A stretch of 64,000 nt of DNA from an uncultured Planctomycetaceae bacterium (GTDB lineage: Bacteria; Planctomycetota; Planctomycetia; Planctomycetales; Planctomycetaceae): positions 124,001-188,000 of the forward strand of contig CALSLT010000017.1 in the NCBI GenBank assembly GCA_943787265.1, given 5' to 3'. The notes below the pieces were generated by a model, which had not been told where the DNA came from, did no database searches, and worked only from the letters and a program-made list of their open reading frames with translations. Shown here piece by piece: positions 8,716 to 16,960 of the stretch. Position numbers and translations under genes: made by a program. The stretch's first letter is position 1. Each line of letters opens with the position of its first letter.

Positions 8716-10566
8716 TCACAGTTTCTGAAGCTGATTGACGGCGTCCAGCACATGCTCTTCGGTTTTGCCTACTGATCCCGGCTTGTGAATTGACACTCGC
8801 TCTATCGACTCGGTCGTACCCAGGCCGAACGACAGGCTTCGGTCTCCCTGCGAGAGGTAGCTTCGTGTGGGCATGATCTGCTGTTTCTGAACCAAGCCCC
8901 CGGCGTGGACTTCGACGGTTGAACCGATGGGGGCGTCGACGTTCAGCCGGACCCAGTTGTGGCCGGTTGTCTGGTCGTTGCGAAGAAGGCGAGGCTTCTG
9001 GCCGCAGGCTGTGATGAGGATGTCCGGGTCTCCGTCGAGGTCGAAGTCGGCGGAGACGGCAGCTCGTCCGACCATGCGTTGGAAGAGGTCCGCTCCACAC
9101 TGTTCTTCGGTCATGGGGGCGAATTCTGTCGTGCTGTCCGGACCGCAATTCCAGAAGAGTTGCGGCGGCTGTTCGTAATGCTGGCTTTCCTGCACTCGGT
9201 TGATGTCGTTTTCCAGGTGACCGTTGGCGGTGAACAGGTCCAGGCGACCGTCGAGATCGAAGTCGGCCCAGCAGACTCCGAATGTCAATTCCAGCCGAGT
9301 GAACGGACCGAGGCCGGTTGGCACGGCGTCATCATGAAACTGCATGACGCCTGGCGGGGACACGTAGAGTGCCGTCATTTCGGTTGCGAAGTTTCCGATC
9401 GCGATGCCGATGGAACCGTCATTGCGGAACCAGCCAGCGTCGATGCCCATCGCTCCGCGAGCCCGGCCGTCTTCGTCAAACGCGATGCCGACTCCGCTGC
9501 CGGTCTCTTCGAAAGTTCCGTCAGCTTTGTTGCGAAACAGAAAGTTCTGGACCGTGTCGTTGGAAACGATGATGTCCAGCCAGCCGTCTTCGTCGAGATC
9601 GCAGAATGTTACTCCCAGAGACTTTCCCACGGGGACGTCGGTTGCCGGATTCCGAACCTGAATGCCTGCGGCTTCGGAGACGTCGGTGAACTTGCCGCTT
9701 CCGTCGTTCTGAAAGAGGTAGGGAAATGTGCCATCGAAAGCCGACGGTCGACCGTACGCTCGCTCGTCACCGACAAGCTGGAAGGGCTGAGCCAGGTCGA
9801 ACTCGCGATTCCACTCGACATAGTTAGCGACGAAGAGATCGAGGTCGCCATCGTTGTCGTAGTCGAGGAAGCCGGCACTGGTGCTCCATGTTTCGTTTCC
9901 GCCCGCGATACTGGCTTCAGGATTGGCCGAAGCTTCAGCGGTCACGTCGACAAAGTGGCCATCGTCGTTTCGCAACAGGTGGTTAGAGCCGACGGCGGTG
10001 AGGTAGAGGTCCGAGTCTCCGTCAGCGTCGTAGTCTCCGACGGCTGCACCCATGCCGTAGAACGAAAGGTCCAGTCCGATTTCCTTCGTGACGTCCGTGA
10101 ACTGCCAGTCGCCATCGTTCCGCCATGCTGACATTGTCGCTGGCGGTTGAGGAGTTTCGTCTTTGGCGATTTCCCAGGGCCAGCGTTGTCCGTTGACGAA
10201 GATGATGTCCAGATCGCCGTCTGAATCGAAATCGATCAACGCCACTCCACCGCCCATCGATTCCGGCAGCAGTTTCTCGCCAGCCGCTCCGCTGACATGA
10301 ACGAAGTCGATTCCGGATTCGTCGGTCATATCCTTGAACGGAATGCTCGGCAGGTCGACGGTTTCTTCTCGGACGGTGTAAGTTGGCGTCGTTGGTGGAG
10401 CCGTGATCTCAATTTTGTCGGGGCGACCTTTCAGCCAGATGACGCCGCCGATAACTGCCGCTCCAACGGCCACAACAACGATTGATCCCCAGAATGCTTT
10501 GCCGATGACGGCGTCGTTCTGTTCGTCGGATTCTTCGTGTGAAACTTCTGATTCAGTGTCGGACAT
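8716..10566 (-). CDS. FG-GAP/VCBS and ASPIC-UnbV (CRTAC1-like) membrane-anchored protein
   Basis: About 616 residues from the ATG giving MSDTESEVSHEESDEQ; the frame continues upstream to a TTG at 10719, but that would overlap the divergent neighbour. A short acidic cytoplasmic tail is followed by a membrane anchor (FWGSIVVVAVGAAVIGGVIWL, which also resembles a signal anchor). Then comes a long run of FG-GAP/VCBS calcium-type repeats (DFDSDGDLDIIFVNG, DYDADGDSDLYLT, DYDNDGDLDLFVANY, DLDEDGWLDIIVSND, DFDLDGRLDLFTANGH, DFDLDGDPDILIT). The C-terminus is an ASPIC/UnbV domain (STVEVHAGG, YLSQGDRSLSFGLG). This architecture is typical of extracytoplasmic beta-propellers in planctomycetes. Ligand unknown. 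Confidence 0.88.
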   Translation of the reverse strand: MSDTESEVSHEESDEQNDAVIGKAFWGSIVVVAVGAAVIGGVIWLKGRPDKIEITAPPTTPTYTVREETVDLPSIPFKDMTDESGIDFVHVSGAAGEKLLPESMGGGVALIDFDSDGDLDIIFVNGQRWPWEIAKDETPQPPATMSAWRNDGDWQFTDVTKEIGLDLSFYGMGAAVGDYDADGDSDLYLTAVGSNHLLRNDDGHFVDVTAEASANPEASIAGGNETWSTSAGFLDYDNDGDLDLFVANYVEWNREFDLAQPFQLVGDERAYGRPSAFDGTFPYLFQNDGSGKFTDVSEAAGIQVRNPATDVPVGKSLGVTFCDLDEDGWLDIIVSNDTVQNFLFRNKADGTFEETGSGVGIAFDEDGRARGAMGIDAGWFRNDGSIGIAIGNFATEMTALYVSPPGVMQFHDDAVPTGLGPFTRLELTFGVCWADFDLDGRLDLFTANGHLENDINRVQESQHYEQPPQLFWNCGPDSTTEFAPMTEEQCGADLFQRMVGRAAVSADFDLDGDPDILITACGQKPRLLRNDQTTGHNWVRLNVDAPIGSTVEVHAGGLVQKQQIMPTRSYLSQGDRSLSFGLGTTESIERVSIHKPGSVGKTEEHVLDAVNQLQKL

Positions 10567-10741
10567 GGATGAGTCAATTGAGAATGTGGGAACGAAAGCG
10601 AAATAATGTGACGCTGGCAGTTGGTCTGTACGAAAGCGAGGGCCAGACTGCCGGGCAGAAAGTTTCCAGCGTAGAGTTCCCAGGCGACCGCGTGCTACCC
10701 AGTTGGCGAGTCTGGGCAATCATTCTTTGGAGAATAATGGC

Positions 10742-11731
10742 GTGAATCCGGTTATCTCAATCAGCCTGCCGCTGCTGTTGATCATTTCTTTGGTTATGAC
10801 CGGTGAAGCAACCGCCGCGGAACCGTCTCCCGTGCGAGTCTTCATACTCGCCGGACAGTCGAACATGGAAGGGCAGGGCGTCGTCGATCTCGACCATCCA
10901 AAATACTACAACGGCGGCAAGGGCACTCTGCAGCAAGTGATGAGCGACCCGAAGAAGGTTGCACAGTTTTCTCACGTGAATGATGCTGCCGGAAACTGGA
11001 TCGTGCGTGACGACGTGTTTGTCCGATTCAAAACTCGTCACGAGACGAAGAAGGGCGGACTGTCGATCGGCTTCGCAGGCTATCCGGGAAAGCATCACAT
11101 CGGCCCGGAGTTTCAGTTTGGACACGTGGCCGGAGCAGCTTTCGACGAGCCGATTCTGTTGATCAAAACGGCGTGGGGCGGCAAGAGCCTGTTCAAAGAC
11201 TTTCGACCTCCGAGCGCTCGCGGAGAAACCGGGCCTTACTACAAACAGATGATCGAAGAGGTTCGCGAAGCATTGAACAGCGTCGACACTGACTTCCCGT
11301 CGCTGGCTGACCGAGAGCTGAACATCTCAGGCTTCGTCTGGATGCAGGGTTGGAACGATATGTTCGACGAGAAAGCTCGGGCCGAATACGAGCAGAATCT
11401 GGTCTATCTGATCCACGACGTTCGAGCTGAATTCAAACAACCGATGCTGCCAGTCGTGATCGGTGAACTCGGCAATGGCGGCCCCAAAGCCAACGACAGC
11501 ATGCTGGCAATCCGAAACGCTCAAAGGTCCGCAGCGTCACGCGACGAATTCAAAGGAACGGTCGCCTTCGCGCCGACAGTCGACTTCGCTCGGCCTGCCG
11601 ATCAATCACCAAACGTCGGCCACGGCCACCACTGGTTCGGCAACGCTGAAAGCTATTTTCTAATTGGCGACGCACTTGGCAAAGAAATGCTGAAGCTGCT
11701 CGGAAAATCGAGCGAGCCGTCACGCAGGTGA
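10742..11731 (+). CDS. Sialate O-acetylesterase-like (SASA/DUF303) secreted hydrolase
   Basis: About 329 residues. The GTG at 10742 is chosen because GGAG lies 9 bp upstream and translation then opens directly with a signal peptide (ISLPLLLIISLVMTGEATA). The mature protein starts with VRVFILAGQSNMEG, where the Ser in GQSNMEG is the nucleophile block of the SGNH-like sialate O-acetylesterase (SASA, carbohydrate esterase 6) family. Further blocks include KTAWGGKS, GFVWMQGWND and the C-terminal VGHGHHWFGNAESYFLIG, which carries the likely catalytic His. It probably removes O-acetyl groups from polysaccharides outside the cytoplasm; the exact substrate is not readable. Confidence 0.85.
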   Translation: MNPVISISLPLLLIISLVMTGEATAAEPSPVRVFILAGQSNMEGQGVVDLDHPKYYNGGKGTLQQVMSDPKKVAQFSHVNDAAGNWIVRDDVFVRFKTRHETKKGGLSIGFAGYPGKHHIGPEFQFGHVAGAAFDEPILLIKTAWGGKSLFKDFRPPSARGETGPYYKQMIEEVREALNSVDTDFPSLADRELNISGFVWMQGWNDMFDEKARAEYEQNLVYLIHDVRAEFKQPMLPVVIGELGNGGPKANDSMLAIRNAQRSAASRDEFKGTVAFAPTVDFARPADQSPNVGHGHHWFGNAESYFLIGDALGKEMLKLLGKSSEPSRR

Positions 11732-11755
11732 TCAATCAGAAATCCTGAAAAGGGA

Positions 11756-12415
11756 TTACGAGCTACGAACGGTCTGACGCCATGCCTGAAGTACTTCGGC
11801 CAGCCATTCTCGCTCCGGTTCGCGAAGTTCGGCGCCGATTTCGATTCGGTCAGCTCCGTGGTCGACCGTTAATCGTTGGCGTTCGCCAACCCGTTCGAGT
11901 GTGAATTCTGCGAGTTGGTCGGTGGGAATCTCGTACTGTTTGCGTGACAAAAAGAGCGATTTTTCTGATCCAGCGCCGCCAAACCACGAACTTCCGTGCA
12001 TGAACATCGGCCAGAAGAACCAACCAAACGGAATTGGAAGCGCGGGGCTTCCGGTGTCATAATTGAAAGTTGCTTGTCCCAAACTGATTTCCTGGGGGTG
12101 CCCTTTCTTCAGGCCGACCCAAATCATGAACGAGGCGATCAGCAAGTGTGGAAGGACGAAGAGCGGCGAAAACTCAATCGTCGGGTCTACATTTTGTGAC
12201 CATTCCGTCTGTTTGGTCATTTCGCCAGAGTAGATCATGACCATGAAGAAAAGCATCATTACCACTCCGATCGCACCGAACCCAGCTACCATCCATTGAA
12301 GGGGATGGCGACTTAAAGGCTGCCACAGAAGTGCTGTTCCGTCCGTGGTGTCGGCAACGGTAATCACACTACCTGCAGGCGGGGCTGAGCTGTTGGGTGT
12401 TTCGGAAACGGACAA
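11756..12415 (-). CDS. Membrane protein of unknown function
   Basis: 219 residues, apparently starting at TTG with a GGCGG-like upstream element. Two hydrophobic segments are seen at about 41-63 (MVAGFGAIGVVMMLFFMVMIY) and 85-101 (LFVLPHLLIASFMIWVGL), with a further hydrophobic FGWFFWPMFM stretch. They are followed by a soluble C-terminal part rich in charged residues (EFTLERVGERQRLTVDHGADRIEIGAEL). This resembles small two-helix bacterial proteins with a cytoplasmic PH-like strand-rich tail, but I do not recognise a named family. It stands apart from its convergent neighbour (24 bp between stops) and 92 bp after the DUF1501 gene on the same strand. Confidence 0.7.
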   Translation of the reverse strand: MSVSETPNSSAPPAGSVITVADTTDGTALLWQPLSRHPLQWMVAGFGAIGVVMMLFFMVMIYSGEMTKQTEWSQNVDPTIEFSPLFVLPHLLIASFMIWVGLKKGHPQEISLGQATFNYDTGSPALPIPFGWFFWPMFMHGSSWFGGAGSEKSLFLSRKQYEIPTDQLAEFTLERVGERQRLTVDHGADRIEIGAELREPEREWLAEVLQAWRQTVRSS

Positions 12416-12507
12416 GCATCACCGCCTTTCATGAACGTTGCATCGTTGGCGCGAAATCGCCGGCTTCAGATAGTGCACGCGGAAACGGCGATTTTGCTGT
12501 TCGGACT

Positions 12508-13962
12508 TCAGCCAAAAATGTCCATCACCGGTTTCCCTTTGCCGTCTGGGGTGACGTAGAAGGGGCGGCCTTCGATGTCGTATGCGGTTTTGGGGCTGAT
12601 TCCCATTGCGGTCATGATTGTCGCGTGGATGTCGGTGACTGAGACTGGATTTTCAACGGCGATTAGCGGCCGTTCGTCGGCCGTTTTGCCGTAGAGGAAA
12701 CCTTTCTTCACGCCGCCACCGAACATTACGACGCTGGTTCCGCCGGTGAAGTGTCGGTGCAGGCCGTAGTGTTTCTTTTCGGTGATCTTGTCGACTTTGA
12801 ATGTCGCCTGGTCGTTCGCTTTTGAGCCAGGCCTGCCTTCGATCAATGCGTCGCGGCTGAATTCCGAAGCGATGATGACCAGCGTTCGATCGAGCAGGCC
12901 GCTGGCTTCAAGGTCGAGGACCAGTTGCGCGATCGGCCGGTCCATTTCGCTGTGCATTCTGGCCACGGTGTCGTGGCCGCTGTTGTGAGTGTCCCAGTGC
13001 AGAAACGGGACGTACTCGGTGGTGACTTCGACAAACCGGGCGCCGGATTCCACCAGCCTCTTCGCCAGCAGGCAGCCGCGGCCGAACCGCCCGGTGTCGT
13101 ATTTTTCGCGACTCTCTTTCGGTTCGAGTTCGATGTCGAAGGCTTCGCGGTCTTTTGAGCTGAGCAGTCGGTAGGCGTTTTCCAGGGAGCGGACCATCGA
13201 TTCCTGTTGATAGTCGCTGGCTCGTTCTTTCAGCGGGCCGGACTTGACGAGTTCCTGGAAGAGCTTGTGACGGTTCGAAAAACGGCCGGCCGTCATGCCT
13301 TTCGGCGGCTGAACAGATTGCGATGCCTGTTCGGGGAAAGGCAGGTTCATCGGGCCGAACTCGCTGCCAAAGAAGCCGGCCGTTGTGAAGGATTTCAGTT
13401 CTTCCTTCTCGCCGACGCCTTCCAGCCGCTGGCCAATGTTGATGAACGGCGGAATGACCGGGTTCTTCGGGCCGAGCACCTTTGCCATCCACGCTCCCAG
13501 ATGCGGACAGGCGACGGTCTGCGGCGGAACGTAGCCAGTGTGCCAGTGGTACTGGTGTCGCGAGTGCAGAATGCTGCCCAGATCCGGCTGCACGGCCGAG
13601 CGGATCAGCGTCGCTCGGTCCATGACCTGGCCGATGTTCTCAAGGCCTTCGCAGATCTTGATATTGTCGACGGCGGTGTCGATGGCCGGGAAGGTGCTCA
13701 GCATGCTGCTTATTTCGAGGCCTTCTTTAAACGGCGAATACCGTTTCGGATCGAACGTGTCCGGAGCCGCCATGCCTCCGCCCATCCAGATCAGGATGCA
13801 CGAATCGGCGGTCGCTTCAGGCTGCTCGAAGCCATGCTCAGCAGCGGTCAAAGACCGTGGTTCACTAGCCAGCAAAGACGCGGCACCAGCGGCTGCGAGT
13901 TGTTTGACAAAGTCCCGACGAACGATGTGGTCCGGAGTGTCTGGGTCGTGTTTGAAAGTCAT
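12508..13962 (-). CDS. DUF1501 protein, Tat-exported (pair 1)
   Basis: 484 residues. The N-terminus carries a twin-arginine-like signal (IVRRDFVKQLAAAGAASLLAS). DUF1501 blocks follow: CILIWMGGGMAAPDTFDPK, IRSAVQPDLGSILHSRHQYHWHTGY, FGRGCLLAKRLVESGARFVEVT, WDTHNSGHD, the alkaline-phosphatase-superfamily-like TLVIIASEFSR and the closing ENPVSVTDIHATIMTAMGI. DUF1501 proteins are probably periplasmic members of the sulfatase/phosphatase superfamily and in planctomycetes are encoded next to DUF1549/DUF1553 proteins, as here. The exact reaction is not established. It lies downstream of its partner on the same strand, separated by a repeat-filled 278-bp gap. Confidence 0.9.
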   Translation of the reverse strand: MTFKHDPDTPDHIVRRDFVKQLAAAGAASLLASEPRSLTAAEHGFEQPEATADSCILIWMGGGMAAPDTFDPKRYSPFKEGLEISSMLSTFPAIDTAVDNIKICEGLENIGQVMDRATLIRSAVQPDLGSILHSRHQYHWHTGYVPPQTVACPHLGAWMAKVLGPKNPVIPPFINIGQRLEGVGEKEELKSFTTAGFFGSEFGPMNLPFPEQASQSVQPPKGMTAGRFSNRHKLFQELVKSGPLKERASDYQQESMVRSLENAYRLLSSKDREAFDIELEPKESREKYDTGRFGRGCLLAKRLVESGARFVEVTTEYVPFLHWDTHNSGHDTVARMHSEMDRPIAQLVLDLEASGLLDRTLVIIASEFSRDALIEGRPGSKANDQATFKVDKITEKKHYGLHRHFTGGTSVVMFGGGVKKGFLYGKTADERPLIAVENPVSVTDIHATIMTAMGISPKTAYDIEGRPFYVTPDGKGKPVMDIFG

Positions 13963-14010
13963 AGTTTGCTCTCAGCGATTTCGTTTATCGGATCAACAGA
14001 AATAATACTT

Positions 14011-14131
14011 GTTCCTACGCTCCGCGTGGGAGCATTCTGTCGGACGCTCTGCGTCACGTCGTTTTCGTTTGACGGCCAATGTGAAGACGCGGAGCGTCGC
14101 AGCGTTTCGTTCCAACGCAGAGCGTTGGAAC
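14011..14131. repeat. Cluster of short GC-rich palindromes
   Basis: Four related palindromic boxes follow each other: GTTCCTACGCTCCGCGTGGG, GGACGCTCTGCGTC, GACGCGGAGCGTC and a perfect hairpin GTTCCAACGC-AGA-GCGTTGGAAC with 10-bp stem. The second and third boxes are also near-perfect complements of each other. This lies between the PSCyt and DUF1501 genes of pair 1. It resembles the 'GTTCC-ACGC-CGCGT-GGAAC' class of interspersed intergenic repeats; copy number elsewhere cannot be seen. Confidence 0.65.
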
Positions 14132-14156
14132 GAGTGAAATAAGAACACAGGCAGAA

Positions 14157-14206
14157 CCCCCTCACCCGCGGCTGAGACCGCGACCTCTCCCCCAAGGGGG
14201 CGAGGT
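14157..14206. repeat. GC-rich hairpin repeat
   Basis: A run with CGCGG-CTGAGA-CCGCG followed by CCTC-...-CCCCC-AA-GGGGG-...-GAGG forms two adjacent hairpins. It directly follows the palindrome cluster in the gap between the pair-1 genes. I recognise this as the general type of 'CCTCTCCCC-AAGGGG-CGAGG' interspersed repeat found in many large bacterial genomes; that identification is from memory and unverified. Confidence 0.55.
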
Positions 14207-14240
14207 GATAATTTTCTCCGCTGTTTGTCGATTATTGAAT

Positions 14241-16667
14241 CTATCGAATGAGCATGAATTCTGGAGTCATACACAAAGCCCATAGGGCGTCTTCAATTGC
14301 CTGGGCTGTTGCATTCTTTCCAAATAGTTCTGCCAAAGCCGCACGCTCTCCAGTTAACGGGTCTCTGGTCAACGTTGACTGAAACAGCACATTGATCAGT
14401 TTGTCTGTATTCACGTTGTCCTGATCCGCCAGTCGCTGGCCGCCTCGGGCAAGTGCTTGAGCGACGGTGGCGTTGTTGGACAGGTCGATCGCTTCCAGAG
14501 TTGTCAGGTCGTTCGGGCGTGAAGAAACGATCTGATCCCGGTTGGGCCGACCGAGGCTTCGCATCAGGAAGTCGCTTTTCAGAAGTGACGCTCGAACCAT
14601 TAGTGCCGATCCTCGCGATGCTCGCACAAGCTGTTCGGAAGCAACCGGATCGATGGCGTTCTTCCAGGCGTCGATCGCTGGCACGACGGTGACCGGTTGC
14701 CACTTCATTTCTGCGAGCCTCCACCGTCTCACTGGCGACTTGGCCGGAAACTTCGACGCGAACTGCCACGAACTGTCGGACTTGATGGTGAGTGACTCTC
14801 CGTCTGCGAAGTTGATCCGAGCTTCGAAATACAGCCCCGCCAGATTCGGAGTGTCGCCGGCGTTCTTTCCAAGAATGACGATCGAGTTTTCGCCCTGCTT
14901 CAACGCCGTTGTGAGCGTGACCGCGCCGAGCTGAGTCCAGACGGTGCCTTTCGCCAGTTCACGCGAATTCACGTTAAGCGCAAACTCATTGTCGCACGTG
15001 ACAACTGCTCCAGCCGATTGAACTGGTTTGTCGATTTTGAAAGTCGTGTAAAAAGCGAGTTGTTCACCTGCCGCCGGAACGCCGCCGTTCGCAGAGTCGC
15101 CCCAAATCCACTCGGCCGAGAGTTTTGTCTTAGCAACTTCTGCCGGATCGACATTGCCTCGCGAAACGGGAGCGTCGAACGACGTCGGTGCGGAATCTGT
15201 CAGTTGCCAGAGCGAGTCGACAAACTGCTCAGCGGTCATTCGTTTGGCTCGCGGACCGGCAAAGACGTATCCAGAAACGTCGGCGTCCTGCGAAAGTGTT
15301 TCAACTTTGGACTGATAGGCCTGCGAGTTGACAATCAGCGCGAGCACTGACTTCAGATCGTAAGCATTGTCCTGAAGGTGGATTGCCAGGTAGTCGAGCA
15401 GGTCTTCGTTCCACGGTTCGGTCTGCATGGCATCGAGAGGGTGGACAATGCCTCGTCCCATCAGCTGAGCCCACAGCCGATTCACGATGGTCCGCGAAAA
15501 TCGTCCGTTCTCCGGATGTGTCATCAATCCGGCAAGTTGCGAAAGACGTTCTGCCGGTGCAGCCTTCGCATCGACCTGTCCGAGTTCCGGAAACAACCAC
15601 GAAGCTTGTGCGGTCTCGCCGGTTGGTTTGTCGCAGCGGTGAATGTCGAGTGGTCGACTGGAGTAAATGGCGGCCAGACCGTACGCCTCGCTGAGTTTCC
15701 AGCGGTCGATGAAACTGTCGTGGCACGAGGCACATTTCATGTTGATGCCGAGGAACGACTGAGCCACACTTTGAGCAAACTGAATTTCGATTGTCTGTCC
15801 CGCGCTGACTTCGCCTCGCCACTTGATGCCGTCGATGTAGCCGCGACTGGCCGGCGTCGGAGGGGCGATCAGTTCGTGAACCATCTGGTCGTACGGTTTG
15901 TTGTCGATCAGCGACTGGTACAACCATCCGCTGACCTGCTTGCGGCCGCCGGTGATGAATCCCGTGCCGCCGTAGTCATTGCGAAGCAGGTCGTTCCAGA
16001 AGGTCAGCCAGTGTTCGGTATAGCGAAGCTCGTCGGCGAGTAGAGCACCGATCATCTTTGCTCGTTTGTTCGGCGCGCGGTCGGCGAGGAACTCGTTCAG
16101 CTCTTGCGGAGTTGGCAGCAAACCGACCAGGTCGAGATGGACTCGCCGCAGAAATGCCGCATCACCGATCGCCGCTGGCCGAGGCTGCAGGTTCTCTGCG
16201 AAGTACGCATCGATGATTCGGTCAACCGGGTTGGCACGACCTTCGACGACCGGTGGTAATTCGGGGCGTCGGGGATGAAGTGGTGGTTCGTACTTCTTCG
16301 TGGCGAATGTGAAGCCAGCGTCCCACTTCATGCCAGCTTTGATCCAGGCTTTCAGCAGGGTGATCTGCTCGGCCGACACGCGAGGTTTGCCTTTCGGAGG
16401 CATCTGCGCGTCCGGATCAGTCGAAGCGATCAGTTCCAGAAAATGCGACTCACCCGGTTTGCCAGGAGTCGCCATGTCGTCTTCGAGGAACAGCTCGCGA
16501 GTATTCAGCGAAAAGCCACCCTTCGCGTTGTCCCCGCCGTGACATTCGACACAGTGTTTCTTCAGAATCGGGGCGATCTGGTGGGCGAAGTCGAGCGGCT
16601 TCTGCTGAGCCGATACGTCCGCAGCAAGTGTCGCTCCAACCGCGAAAAGCAGGATTCTCTTGATCAT
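14241..16667 (-). CDS. PSCyt1-DUF1549-DUF1553 cytochrome-like protein (pair 1)
   Basis: About 808 residues from the ATG giving MIKRILLFAVGATLAADVSA, a signal peptide; the frame also runs 8 codons further upstream. A c-type haem motif (KKHCVECHGG) near residue 38 marks the PSCyt1 domain. DUF1549 follows, with PVDRIIDAYF, DLVGLLPTPQEL, and KCASCHDSFIDRWK as a second CxxCH. DUF1553 follows with the ENGRFSRTIVNRLWAQLMGRG block. Between about residues 510 and 620 lies an extra beta-sandwich-like insert (WIWGDS, AVVTCDNEFALNVN, ENSIVILGKN), which then returns to DUF1553 (LGRPNRDQIVSSR, EDALWALCMTPEFMLI). Periplasmic and probably redox-linked; the substrate is unknown. Partner DUF1501 gene lies downstream. 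Confidence 0.9.
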   Translation of the reverse strand: MIKRILLFAVGATLAADVSAQQKPLDFAHQIAPILKKHCVECHGGDNAKGGFSLNTRELFLEDDMATPGKPGESHFLELIASTDPDAQMPPKGKPRVSAEQITLLKAWIKAGMKWDAGFTFATKKYEPPLHPRRPELPPVVEGRANPVDRIIDAYFAENLQPRPAAIGDAAFLRRVHLDLVGLLPTPQELNEFLADRAPNKRAKMIGALLADELRYTEHWLTFWNDLLRNDYGGTGFITGGRKQVSGWLYQSLIDNKPYDQMVHELIAPPTPASRGYIDGIKWRGEVSAGQTIEIQFAQSVAQSFLGINMKCASCHDSFIDRWKLSEAYGLAAIYSSRPLDIHRCDKPTGETAQASWLFPELGQVDAKAAPAERLSQLAGLMTHPENGRFSRTIVNRLWAQLMGRGIVHPLDAMQTEPWNEDLLDYLAIHLQDNAYDLKSVLALIVNSQAYQSKVETLSQDADVSGYVFAGPRAKRMTAEQFVDSLWQLTDSAPTSFDAPVSRGNVDPAEVAKTKLSAEWIWGDSANGGVPAAGEQLAFYTTFKIDKPVQSAGAVVTCDNEFALNVNSRELAKGTVWTQLGAVTLTTALKQGENSIVILGKNAGDTPNLAGLYFEARINFADGESLTIKSDSSWQFASKFPAKSPVRRWRLAEMKWQPVTVVPAIDAWKNAIDPVASEQLVRASRGSALMVRASLLKSDFLMRSLGRPNRDQIVSSRPNDLTTLEAIDLSNNATVAQALARGGQRLADQDNVNTDKLINVLFQSTLTRDPLTGERAALAELFGKNATAQAIEDALWALCMTPEFMLIR

Positions 16668-16676
16668 TCTATTTTT

Positions 16677-16761
16677 GAACGCAGAGGGCACAGAGGGGCA
16701 AAACGCAGAGGTCAGGAGAACTCTCCTCTTACTTTGCGTGTCCTCGGCGATCTCTGCGTTC
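16677..16761. repeat. Imperfect long hairpin repeat, GAACGCAGAG family
   Basis: GAACGCAGAG at the left end and CTCTGCGTTC at the right end are perfect inverted repeats. The arms between them stay purine-rich on the left and pyrimidine-rich on the right with partial complementarity, closing on a CAGGAGAA/TTCTCCT-like loop region. It occupies the gap between the PSCyt gene and alaS, which are divergent, and begins at the 5' edge of the PSCyt reading frame. Confidence 0.65.
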
Positions 16762-16960
16762 CTTTCTCTTTGAAAACAAGATCAGCGGCGAATGGTCTCA
16801 GGGAAGCACCAATTGCTCACTCCAGTATGGCGAGCCCGCTCAATGCGTCAAATCGTTACTTCCGGCTGCAAAATCGCCGAAGCCGCAGCCGGTTTGATGC
16901 CGGCCCGCCCGACACTATCATGCCGCCCTTCTGAATTACTGACGTCCCGGAAAAGCTCCC

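Noticed and set aside
8959..10131. 390-codon plus-strand frame
   Set aside because: It runs antisense to the FG-GAP protein; its Val/Glu/Ser-rich text is the mirror of the calcium-repeat codons and has no family resemblance.
13207..14142. 311-codon plus-strand frame over the DUF1501 gene of pair 1
   Set aside because: Antisense to a clear DUF1501 protein and running into a palindrome cluster; no ribosome binding site or recognisable motif.
15378..16043. 221-codon plus-strand frame
   Set aside because: Antisense shadow of the DUF1549 region; no motif, no start signal.
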